Below are positions 1 to 6,620 of a stretch of DNA of 11,100 nt, one piece after another. Each line of letters begins with the position of its first letter. The first letter of the stretch is position 1. Below the pieces are notes generated by a model. That model ran no database searches, was not told where the DNA came from, and worked only from the letters and a program-made list of their open reading frames with translations. This stretch comes from Geodermatophilaceae bacterium (GTDB lineage Bacteria > Actinomycetota > Actinomycetes > Mycobacteriales > Geodermatophilaceae), in assembly GCA_013812385.1 (NCBI GenBank), contig JACCTM010000338.1:1-11100 (forward strand). The letters run 5' to 3'. A program made the translations under genes and the position numbers.

Positions 1-986
1 CGGACCCTGGCCCGGGGCGAGACGGTGCGGGTGCTCGACGTCAACCGCCCGAGCCCCGACCGGACGGCACCGGGCCGGGCACCCTCGAGGTGGTGGTGGC
101 CGACGTGCGCGACCGGGTCGCGGTGCGGACCGCCTGCGAGGGCGTCGACGTCGTGCTGCACAACGTGGCCCAGGTGCCGCTGGCCAAGGACCGGGCCCTG
201 TTCCACTCGGTCAACGTCGGCGGGACCGCCAACGTGCTGGTGGCGGCGCGCGACGCCGGCGTGGCCAAGGTGGTGGCGACGTCGTCGAGCGCGGTGTTCG
301 GCATCCCCGCCACGAACCCCGTCACCGAGGACACGCCGGGCCGACCGCTCGAGGCGTACGGCCGGGCCAAGCTCGAGGCCGAGGTGCTGTGCCGGGAGGC
401 GGCGGCGTCCGGGCTCGACGTGTCGATCGTACGGCCCCGCACCATCCTCGGCCACGGCCGGCTGGGCATCATGGCCATCCTCTTCCAGTTCGTGGCCGAG
501 GGCGCCCCCGTCTACGTCCTCGGCGGCGGCGCCAACCGCTACCAGTTCGTTCACGCCGGCGACCTCGCCGACGCCATCCTGCGCGCCGGCGAGCGGTCGG
601 GGCCCCGCACCTACAACATCGGCGCCACCGAGTTCGGGACCATGCGCCAGACCCTCGAGGCGCTCGTCGTCCACGCCGGCACCAGGTCACCGGTGCGCTC
701 ACTGCCGACGGGGCCCGCCACGGTGGCCATGAAGACGTTGTCGCAGGTCGGCCAGGCGCCCTTCGCCCCCTACCACTGGCTGCTGTACGCCGAGTCGCTC
801 TGGTTCGACACCACCCGCGCCCGGACCGAGCTGCGCTGGGCACCGGCGCACGGCAACGTCGACGCCCTGATCGACTCTTACGAGTGGTTCCTGCGCCACC
901 GCCACGACCCGGCCGCCGCCGGCCGGTCCCACCACCAGTCGCCGGTCCGCCTCGGCGCGCTGCGCCTCCTGCGCCGCATCGGGTGA
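1..986 (+). CDS. NAD-dependent epimerase/dehydratase (extended SDR), 5'-partial, probably frameshifted
   Basis: The protein is an extended short-chain dehydrogenase of the NAD-dependent sugar epimerase/dehydratase family, probably cytoplasmic. Its substrate cannot be told from sequence. The window begins inside the N-terminal Rossmann fold: bases 1 to about 75, read in frame 1, give LARGETVRVLDVNRP, the usual second beta strand after the missing GxxGxxG. The rest (VVVADVRDRVAVRTACEGVD onward) is in frame 3 from about base 80 to the TGA at 984-986. Catalytic features are visible in frame 3: the serine-rich TSSSAVFG strand, YGRAK (Tyr codon 357-359, Lys codon 369-371), and the family-typical RPRTILG and FVHAGDLADAI. 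The change from frame 1 to frame 3 equals loss of one base between about 65 and 88, so the gene is either a pseudogene or carries a sequencing error. An alternative start at GTG 90 would discard the nucleotide-binding motif and is unlikely. It lies on the same strand as the galactan operon but about 650 bp upstream, so co-transcription is doubtful. GC content is high, like the housekeeping flank. Confidence 0.85.
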   Translation, partial: DPGPGRDGAGARRQPPEPRPDGTGPGTLEVVVADVRDRVAVRTACEGVDVVLHNVAQVPLAKDRALFHSVNVGGTANVLVAARDAGVAKVVATSSSAVFGIPATNPVTEDTPGRPLEAYGRAKLEAEVLCREAAASGLDVSIVRPRTILGHGRLGIMAILFQFVAEGAPVYVLGGGANRYQFVHAGDLADAILRAGERSGPRTYNIGATEFGTMRQTLEALVVHAGTRSPVRSLPTGPATVAMKTLSQVGQAPFAPYHWLLYAESLWFDTTRARTELRWAPAHGNVDALIDSYEWFLRHRHDPAAAGRSHHQSPVRLGALRLLRRIG

Positions 987-990
987 GCGC

Positions 991-1071
991 TCGCCGCCAG
1001 CGGGGACTTCTCGTGGCCACCAGCGGCGACCTCAACTGGCCACCAGCGGCGACTTTCTCTGGCCATGGACA
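991..1071. repeat. 23-bp tandem repeat, 3.5 units, resembling an IS21-type insertion sequence end
   Basis: Three consecutive 23-bp units begin at 991, 1014 and 1037, followed by a partial unit at 1060-1071. Units 2 and 3 share tggccaccagcggcgac exactly; unit 1 is a diverged copy with the same period, and the partial unit keeps tggcca. The period is exact with no spacer. IS21-family elements carry several copies of a roughly 20-bp transposase-binding repeat at each end, and short tandem arrays of this kind border such elements. The assignment here is inference, since no transposase gene (istA/istB) lies in the window. Read on the minus strand the array starts with TGTCCATGGCCA at 1071, a plausible element end beginning with TG. 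It sits five bases after the epimerase stop and abuts the broken glycoside hydrolase start, so only an end remnant seems to survive. Confidence 0.6.
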
Positions 1072-1320
1072 GTGAAGCTCGCAATGGGCCGCACGGGTAC
1101 CGGCATGTTGTTGGTGGAGCCGAACAGGTAGGTCTGACCGCCATCGACGAGCACGGCCGGGTCCGCGCTGTCCCACACCCTCGGCGCATTGGGCACCTGG
1201 CGAAGACCAGGCTGTCCGACCGGCGGCCCGCCCGGCGCCAGCAGGACGGCGAACGCCACCAGGGCTGACGACGGCGATGGTCCGCGACAGGCGCGGCGGT
1301 GATGTCATGGCCCTCTTCAT
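1072..1320 (-). pseudogene. Remnant of a secreted GH43-like glycoside hydrolase (N-terminal part only, frameshifted)
   Basis: On the minus strand an ATG at 1320-1318 starts MKRAMTSPPRLSRTIAVV, a basic N-terminus that runs into a hydrophobic stretch. The hydrophobic stretch continues in another frame (SALVAFAVLLAPGG), so a frameshift lies near 1265-1275. The second frame then gives VPNAPRVWDSADPAVLVDGG followed by QTYLFGSTNNMPVPV. The DPAVLVDGGQTYLFGSTNN stretch resembles the first blade of five-bladed propeller glycoside hydrolases of family GH43, where the Asp in DP is typically catalytic. The family assignment is from motif memory and not certain. After about 75 residues the reading frame enters the 23-bp repeat array and ends, so at least three quarters of a normal gene is missing. 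The order of parts suggests a signal peptide or membrane anchor followed by an exported carbohydrate-active domain. It cannot be functional as it stands. Confidence 0.5.
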
Positions 1321-1628
1321 CCGTCGATCTCGCGACAATCGCGACCCCGACGGATCGCTTCTAGGAGCATCGCCAGCCTCCAGCCGGAACTAGGCTGGCG
1401 TAGGACGCTCAGGAGCCGAGTCGAAGGCGAGGTGATTGAATAGCACGACCTCGAGGATCTACGCCCCGGAGCTGCTGGGCGGTACCGCACGTCCGTCCCG
1501 TCGATTGCGCCGATGACGAACGACCGCCGGACGGTTTGCCGGTTCATCCGATGGGGTGCAAGCGCGTAACGGCAGGACGGCAGGGACGTCCACCACCCGC
1601 CCCGGGCTCGTACGTCCCGTGACGATGT
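1321..1628. other. Intergenic stretch upstream of the galactan operon
   Basis: About 300 bases lie between the glycoside hydrolase remnant and the ribosome binding site of the first operon gene. I find no convincing gene on either strand. The only clear structure is the hairpin at 1371-1400. The operon promoter should lie in this stretch or upstream of it, but no hexamer pair is good enough to name. A minus-strand reading of this interval contains the string FVIGAIDGTDVRYRP, vaguely transposase-like, but the surrounding residues show no recognisable domain. Confidence 0.5.
1371..1400. other. Perfect 9-bp inverted repeat (hairpin)
   Basis: Arms cgccagcct (1371-1379) and aggctggcg (1392-1400) are perfectly complementary around a 12-base loop. 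There is no run of T on either side, so this is not a classical intrinsic terminator. It could be a terminator of the high-GC type, an operator, or a leftover of the mobile element nearby. It lies about 240 bases upstream of the operon start. Confidence 0.45.
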
Positions 1629-1633
1629 GAGGA
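1629..1633 (+). promoter_or_regulatory. Ribosome binding site for galactofuranosyltransferase A
   Basis: GAGGA stands four bases before the ATG at 1638. It supports 1638 as the start of the first operon gene. Confidence 0.7.
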
Positions 1634-1637
1634 ACTG

Positions 1638-3476
1638 ATGCGCGCGGAGCAAACAGAGACAACCGGTACCCCCGCACGGCTGCAGCGGCTGCTTCTTCCA
1701 ACCGTTGAACGGTGCACCCTCACCGAACTGTACGCGCGGCTCCACGGCGGTGCCTGGCACTCCTTGCCTGACTCAGCCATTCAGCTTCCAGCGTCCAGCG
1801 CCGTCGAGTTCGACACGTACTTCGGTGGGTTCTCGGTCGGGAAGTGGCGGCGACACACCAACGTCCGATCCGTGACCTTCACGCTCGACGCCTCCGGAGA
1901 GTTCGAAGTCCAAGCGGTCCTTCACCACCGTGACCGGGCGACCCGCACCGTTGCCGCAGCGCTCCTGCGATCCGACGACGTGCAGAGCCACGACGTGGGC
2001 CCCATCAACCTCGATGAGCTTGGCGACGGGCTCCTCCACCTCAGCGTACGAGCCCGAACCGACACCGTGATCCACGGCGGTGCGGTCAGCACCCCCGACG
2101 CTCCGGCTGTCGATGCCCGGCTCGGGGTTGTCATCACCACCTTCAACCGCCCCTCGTACCTACACCGCAACATCGCCGGGCTGGTCAGCGCATTCGAAGC
2201 TGACCCGAGCCTCGCTGCACGTCTGCGGATCGTAGTCGTCGACAACGCCCGGAACGTGCCCCTCGACATCGGCGGTCCCGCCCCGATCGAGGTCATCCCG
2301 AACCGGAACCTCGGTGGCGCCGGAGGGTTCGCGCGCGGGCTCATGCACCACCGGGACCAGCGGTGGGCCACCCACGTCCTGTTCATGGACGACGACATCT
2401 CCTTCGAACCCGACGTGGTCGAACGCACCCTTGCCGTGCTCGCTCATGCCGCCGACCCTGACCTGTGCGTCGCCGGGGCGATGCTCACCGAGGAGCACCC
2501 GCACATCCAGTTCGAGGCGGGAGCGACGTTCCTCACCCGTTCCATCCACCCATTCCGGCCGATCGGCAGCAACCTCGACCTCTCCCGTCCCCGGCGCCTT
2601 GTGGAAAACGAGGAAGAACGGCCGTCCGGGTACGGGGCATGGTGGTTCTTCGCGTTCCCGGTCCACCTCGCGACCGTGAACCCGCTGCCAGTGTTCGTCC
2701 GCGGTGACGACGTGCTGTTCGGACTCCGGCACCTTGGCCGCCACACCATGACCATGAACGGGATCGGTGTCTGGCACCAGCAGTTCGCCCAGAAGAACGG
2801 TCCCGCCGCGTACTACTACGAAGCTCGGAACCTTCCGCTGGTCTGCGTCCTCGCTGATGAGGGGTACAGCGCCGCCCACCTCACCCGACGGTTCCTGTTC
2901 CAGACCATGCGGATGCTCTCCGCCTGCAAGTACGACACCGCCGAAGCGCAGATCGCCGGTATCCGCCAGTTCCTTCAAGGCCCCGACGCGTGGATGGCGC
3001 TCGACCACGAACAAGTGCACCAGGCAGTCCGCGCACACGCCGGGGAACGCCCCGGGGCCCTTTCACGGGACGAACTAGCGGTACCGAAGTACTCGCCAAC
3101 GAACCCGCTCGTACCGAAAATTGTCGGCGCGGCGGCTTCGGCGTTGGGAGGCGGGCACCTGCTCCCAAAGCGGTTCAGCCGCCGGGCAGCCCGAACCGTC
3201 GAACTGTCCGCTTGGTCGCCCGCCGCGACCTTCGGGCGCGAACAGGTTGTGTATCGGTACGACCCGACCGGCGAAGGGTTCGTCGCTGACCGGGACCGGG
3301 ACCGGTTCAAGCGCCTCGTTATAGAAGCGTTCGACGCAGCCGCGCAGATCAAGCGCGACTTCGACCGGGTCGCGTTGGAGTACCGCTCCGCGTACCACGA
3401 GATGACGAGTGACGAGTACTGGCTCGGCCAGTTCGAAACACGAACCGGCACCGACTACGGGCCGGGCCTGTCATGA
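1638..3476 (+). CDS. glfT2: GlfT2-type galactofuranosyltransferase A (GT2 family), first gene of galactan operon
   Basis: This 612-residue protein should transfer galactofuranose from UDP-Galf onto a growing lipid-linked galactan at the cytoplasmic membrane face. Its layout matches mycobacterial GlfT2 (about 637 residues). An N-terminal beta-sandwich carries FDTYFGGFSVGKWRRHTNV, where the mycobacterial enzyme has FATYFNAFPASYWRRWT. A GT-A domain starts at VVITTFNRP, followed by NRNLGGAGGFARG and the metal-binding FMDDDI (D251-D253). Further on come GAWW, then FVRGDD (D357, D358; D358 aligns with the proposed catalytic base) and GVWH (H380, the expected metal ligand). A helical C-terminal domain includes VVYRYDPTGEGF. 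The spacing from D358 to H380 is 22 residues, close to the 24 I recall in the mycobacterial enzyme. There are no membrane segments. The ATG at 1638 follows GAGGA, and the stop overlaps the glf start by ATGA. Polymerase rather than priming activity is inferred from full-length GlfT2 architecture; linkage specificity is unknown. It is a paralogue of the last operon gene. Confidence 0.92.
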   Translation: MRAEQTETTGTPARLQRLLLPTVERCTLTELYARLHGGAWHSLPDSAIQLPASSAVEFDTYFGGFSVGKWRRHTNVRSVTFTLDASGEFEVQAVLHHRDRATRTVAAALLRSDDVQSHDVGPINLDELGDGLLHLSVRARTDTVIHGGAVSTPDAPAVDARLGVVITTFNRPSYLHRNIAGLVSAFEADPSLAARLRIVVVDNARNVPLDIGGPAPIEVIPNRNLGGAGGFARGLMHHRDQRWATHVLFMDDDISFEPDVVERTLAVLAHAADPDLCVAGAMLTEEHPHIQFEAGATFLTRSIHPFRPIGSNLDLSRPRRLVENEEERPSGYGAWWFFAFPVHLATVNPLPVFVRGDDVLFGLRHLGRHTMTMNGIGVWHQQFAQKNGPAAYYYEARNLPLVCVLADEGYSAAHLTRRFLFQTMRMLSACKYDTAEAQIAGIRQFLQGPDAWMALDHEQVHQAVRAHAGERPGALSRDELAVPKYSPTNPLVPKIVGAAASALGGGHLLPKRFSRRAARTVELSAWSPAATFGREQVVYRYDPTGEGFVADRDRDRFKRLVIEAFDAAAQIKRDFDRVALEYRSAYHEMTSDEYWLGQFETRTGTDYGPGLS

Positions 3477-4621
3477 GGATCGGCATCGCGGGGGCCGGGT
3501 TCGCTGGTGCGGTCATGGCCCGCGAGCTCGCCGACGCCGGGCACGACATTGACGTGTTCGACGCCCGACACCACGTGGCGGGGAACTGCCACACCGAACG
3601 AGATGACGACACCGGGGTCATGGTCCACGTGTACGGGCCGCACATCTTCCACACGGGCCACGACCACGTGTGGGAGTACGTGCTGCGCTTCGGACAGTTC
3701 ATGCCTTACGAGCACAGGGTGAAAGCGACTGCCGGCGGCGGCGTGTACGGCCTGCCAGTGAACCTCCTTACCATCAACCAGTTCTTCGGGTCGACGATGC
3801 GACCGAACGAAGCGGCCGCGTTCGTCGACGCGAGGTCCCTGGAGCTGGAGAACCAGCCGGTCACCTTCGAGGACCAGGCGCTCGCGTTCGTCGGGCCGGA
3901 CCTCTACGAAGCGTTCTTCAAGGGCTACACCCGAAAGCAATGGGGTCTTGATCCGACCGAACTTCCAGCGAGCATCCTCAAGCGACTGCCGTTGCGGTTC
4001 AACTACGACGACCGGTATTTCGATCACCCCCACGTGGGCATCCCGGCTGACGGTTACACCCCTATCGTCCAGTGGATCCTCGATCACCCCCGCATCAACA
4101 TCCACCTTGGCCAACACGTGACTGCGGCAGACCTCGTCGAGTTCGATCACCGGTTCTGGACCGGCCCGATTGACGAATACTTCGACGCTTCCCACGGGCG
4201 ACTCGGCTACCGCACACTCGACTTCGAGGTCGAACGCCACGACGGTGACTACCAGGGATGTCCCGTCATGAACTTCTGCGACGAGGACGTCCCTTACACG
4301 CGGGTGACCGAGTTCAAGCACTTCACCCCATGGGAAACGCACTCCCGGACGCTCACGTACCGGGAGTACAGCCGCCCTTGCGGCCCCGGTGACATTCCGT
4401 ACTACCCGATCCGGCTCGTTGCCGAGAAGACCCAGCTCCGCCAGTACGTCGACCTCGCACGGCAGGAAACCGGGACCACGTTCCTCGGGCGGCTCGGGAC
4501 CTACCGGTACCTCGACATGGATGTCACAATCCACGAGTCCCTGATCGGCGCTCAACGGTTCCTCGCAGCGGTCGCTGCCCGGCAACCGCCCTCGGCGTTC
4601 TTCATTGACCCGTTCGCATGA
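3473..4621 (+). CDS. glf: UDP-galactopyranose mutase
   Basis: This flavoenzyme interconverts UDP-galactopyranose and UDP-galactofuranose in the cytoplasm and so supplies the donor for both flanking transferases. The 382-residue length is normal for bacterial Glf. The N-terminus has the FAD-binding GAGFAG (G7-G12), then the family signatures VYGPHIFHT, GLPVNLLTINQFF and FFKGYTRKQWG. Further on are LKRLPLRFNYDDRYFD and GYRTLDFE, which carry conserved arginines of the active site. YYPIRL and LGTYRYLDMDVTI, near the C-terminus, complete the expected FAD and substrate contacts. No key residue appears to be missing. The start overlaps the stop of galactofuranosyltransferase A by ATGA, and its own stop overlaps the wzt start the same way, indicating translational coupling. 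A long antisense reading frame covers the gene but is a codon-composition shadow. Confidence 0.96.
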   Translation: MRIGIAGAGFAGAVMARELADAGHDIDVFDARHHVAGNCHTERDDDTGVMVHVYGPHIFHTGHDHVWEYVLRFGQFMPYEHRVKATAGGGVYGLPVNLLTINQFFGSTMRPNEAAAFVDARSLELENQPVTFEDQALAFVGPDLYEAFFKGYTRKQWGLDPTELPASILKRLPLRFNYDDRYFDHPHVGIPADGYTPIVQWILDHPRINIHLGQHVTAADLVEFDHRFWTGPIDEYFDASHGRLGYRTLDFEVERHDGDYQGCPVMNFCDEDVPYTRVTEFKHFTPWETHSRTLTYREYSRPCGPGDIPYYPIRLVAEKTQLRQYVDLARQETGTTFLGRLGTYRYLDMDVTIHESLIGAQRFLAAVAARQPPSAFFIDPFA

Positions 4622-5796
4622 CCGGACCGGCCGTCGCGTTCGACCAAGTCTCGAAACGGTTCCGGATCTGGCACGAGAAGCACGACTCGCTCAAAGCCCG
4701 CCTCGTTAACCGGGGAGGAGGCCGATACAGCGAGCGTTCCGCCCTCGAGAGCGTCAACCTCACCATCCCCGCCGGTATCACCTACGGGCTCGTCGGCGCC
4801 AACGGCGCCGGGAAATCCACAGCACTCAAGCTGATCGCGGAGATCCTCGTGCCGGATTCCGGGACGGTCGCGGTCAATGGCAAGGTCTCCGCGCTTCTCG
4901 AACTCGGAGCCGGGTTCCACCCCGACCTCACCGGGCGGGAGAACGTGTACCTCAACGGGTCGATCCTGGGGCTCAGCCAGAAGACTCTTGACCTCCGCTT
5001 CGACGACATCGCACAGTTCGCCGAGATCGGCGATGCGATGGACTTCCAAGTCAAGACGTACAGCAGCGGCATGCACGCCCGGCTCGGGTTCGCAGTCGCT
5101 GTGCACGTCGAACCGGACATCCTCGTGATCGACGAAGCCCTCTCCGTCGGCGACGCGGCGTTTCAACGCCGTTGCGCCCAAAGGATCACCGAACTACGTC
5201 GAGGCGGACGGACCGTGATCATCGTCAGTCACGACCTGGGCCTCGTCCGAACGTTGTGCGATCGGGCCGCCTTGTTTGACCGCGGCCACCTTGCAGCCGA
5301 AGGCTCACCGGGCGAGATCATCGCTCTCTACGAACGTTCGGTGCACAGCGACGCTGTCGTTGACGACGCCGGACGGATCCGGTTCGGGAACGGCGCCGCC
5401 CGCATCCTCGACGCCACGATCCACCGCCCGAGCGGCGAACCGCCCCGTAACGGCGAACCGACGATCATCACGATCGACCTCGGTGAATTTGACCAGGGGC
5501 GCCAGATCGCAGTTGGAGTCAACATCCGCCGAAACGACGGCGTCATGATCAGCCAGACCACCACCCGCGGGGTCATCCCCATTCCCCCAACGCTTGCCAA
5601 TGGGGGCACCCTCGCGTATGAGATCCCCAGTCTCGCGGTCCTCTCAGGGAGCTACGTCCTGCATACCTGGCTGTTCGACGACGACTCCGGCGTCCTCCTC
5701 GACGCAGTCGACCACCGGTCGTTCGACATCGAACCCGCAGACGCCAGCGTCGACGGTGGAGCCGTCGCCCTGGGGGGCACATGGCGTCTGCACTGA
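4618..5796 (+). CDS. wzt: Polysaccharide ABC exporter ATP-binding protein with C-terminal extension (Wzt/Rv3781-like)
   Basis: This is the ATPase of a polysaccharide ABC exporter that moves a finished undecaprenyl- or decaprenyl-linked glycan across the cytoplasmic membrane. The nucleotide-binding domain has Walker A GANGAGKST (60-68), the signature YSSGMHARL (from residue 148), Walker B ILVIDEALS (D172, E173) and the H-loop SHDLG (H205). The region FHPDLTGRENVYLNG is typical of the Wzt/TagH subgroup. After about residue 245, roughly 145 further residues form a beta-rich domain at the position of the Wzt C-terminal carbohydrate-recognition domain. In E. coli O8/O9a Wzt that domain binds the terminal modification of the chain. 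The mycobacterial galactan ATPase Rv3781, at about 273 residues, lacks such an extension as far as I recall. The start overlaps glf by ATGA, and the 3' end overlaps the permease by 16 bp. ATPase function is secure; glycan recognition by the extension is inference. Confidence 0.93.
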   Translation: MTGPAVAFDQVSKRFRIWHEKHDSLKARLVNRGGGRYSERSALESVNLTIPAGITYGLVGANGAGKSTALKLIAEILVPDSGTVAVNGKVSALLELGAGFHPDLTGRENVYLNGSILGLSQKTLDLRFDDIAQFAEIGDAMDFQVKTYSSGMHARLGFAVAVHVEPDILVIDEALSVGDAAFQRRCAQRITELRRGGRTVIIVSHDLGLVRTLCDRAALFDRGHLAAEGSPGEIIALYERSVHSDAVVDDAGRIRFGNGAARILDATIHRPSGEPPRNGEPTIITIDLGEFDQGRQIAVGVNIRRNDGVMISQTTTRGVIPIPPTLANGGTLAYEIPSLAVLSGSYVLHTWLFDDDSGVLLDAVDHRSFDIEPADASVDGGAVALGGTWRLH

Positions 5797-6620
5797 TCGA
5801 GAACCTTGGCCGGGCCCTCAGCCGCCGGGAACTACTCCGAAACCTCACTCTCCGAGAGCTCCGGACCCGGTACCGGCGCTCCATCCTCGGGTGGGGATGG
5901 TCTCTCCTCAACCCTCTAGTCATCACCGCCTGCTACACGCTGGTGTTCAGCGTGATCCTCGACGCGCGCCCCGAACCGGGCCATCCTTCGGGCAACGACG
6001 TGTTCGCCCTGTTTCTGATGGCGGGGCTGCTTCCCTGGACCTACTTCGCGAACAGCCTCACAGGCGGAACCGCAGCCGTTCTTGGCGCCCGAGCACTCAT
6101 CGAGAAGGTGCACTTCCCCCGGGAGCTGCTGGTGTTCGCGACCGTGCTGTCGCTGCTTGTCACGCTCCTGATCGAGCTGACCGTCCTCGTCACCATCTTG
6201 ACGCTGTTCGGGTACGTCACGCTCCACCTCCTTCCATGGCTGATCATCACCATCGGAATGCAAACCCTTCTCACAACGGGGATCGCGTTGCTACTCGCGG
6301 CGTCGAGCGTCCGTTCGCGCGACGTCCCCTACCTCACGGGGCTCGGGCTCACGGTCTGGTTCTTCGTCACGCCGATCGTGTACTCGATTGCCCAGGTGCC
6401 AGAACACAGCACACTGCTCGGTCGCGACGTCCCCCTCCGCAGCATCCTCAAACTGAATCCGATGGCCCGGTTCACGGACGTATACCGCAGCATCCTGTGG
6501 GACGTCACACAGCCCGGCCTCAAGACCCTCGCCGGGCTCGCCGCGATCTCCCTCGCTGTGTTCCTGATCGGCTACCGCTTCTTCACCCGCCGAGCCCCCT
6601 ACTTCGCGGAGGAGCTATGA
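5781..6620 (+). CDS. wzm: Polysaccharide ABC exporter permease (Wzm/Rv3783-like, ABC-2 family)
   Basis: This 279-residue integral membrane protein is the channel partner of the preceding ATPase. The N-terminal part is basic and amphipathic (RRELLRNLTLRELRTRYRR), as is usual for the cytoplasmic gate helix of this family, and leads into SILGWGWSLLNPL. Six hydrophobic segments can be placed at about residues 40-60, 74-92, 117-145, 150-173, 185-204 and 249-267. EKVHFPRELL matches the family signature around the second half, and TPIVYS and LNPMARF are also characteristic. The ATG at 5781 lies inside the 3' end of wzt (16-bp overlap) and is preceded by a G-rich stretch that can act as a ribosome binding site. 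The stop overlaps the start of galactofuranosyltransferase B by ATGA. The pairing with Glf and GlfT2-type enzymes makes a galactofuranan the likely cargo. Confidence 0.94.
   Translation: MASALIENLGRALSRRELLRNLTLRELRTRYRRSILGWGWSLLNPLVITACYTLVFSVILDARPEPGHPSGNDVFALFLMAGLLPWTYFANSLTGGTAAVLGARALIEKVHFPRELLVFATVLSLLVTLLIELTVLVTILTLFGYVTLHLLPWLIITIGMQTLLTTGIALLLAASSVRSRDVPYLTGLGLTVWFFVTPIVYSIAQVPEHSTLLGRDVPLRSILKLNPMARFTDVYRSILWDVTQPGLKTLAGLAAISLAVFLIGYRFFTRRAPYFAEEL
6608..6614 (+). promoter_or_regulatory. Ribosome binding site fixing the start of galactofuranosyltransferase B
   Basis: GGAGGAG lies directly before the ATG at 6617. It decides the start: the same frame stays open far upstream through wzm, but no protein-like sequence appears there. 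Confidence 0.75.

Noticed and set aside
991..1071. CRISPR array
   Set aside because: The 23-bp units are directly contiguous, without unique spacers, and there are no cas genes.
1317..1760. Minus-strand frame containing GAIDGTDVRYRP, suggestive of a DDE transposase
   Set aside because: Only one short string looks transposase-like; the rest has no conserved neighbours and overlaps the well-supported start of galactofuranosyltransferase A.
2160..3038. Minus-strand open frame of 292 codons opposite galactofuranosyltransferase A
   Set aside because: Antisense shadow; the plus strand carries all GlfT2 motifs and the minus translation resembles no family.
4020..4092. Direct repeat tcgatcaccccc, two copies about 60 bases apart in glf
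   Set aside because: Both copies encode DHP within conserved coding sequence; most likely coincidence of codon use.
3455..4585. Long minus-strand open frame of 376 codons opposite glf
   Set aside because: Its codons mirror the strongly conserved glf protein on the plus strand; the translation is rich in Val/Glu/Asp/Arg repeats with no motif. It is a shadow of high-GC coding.
5594..6616. Upstream extension of the galactofuranosyltransferase B frame
   Set aside because: The frame is open but its translation is a proline/arginine/serine-rich shadow of wzt and wzm; GGAGGAG and ATG at 6617 give the natural start.
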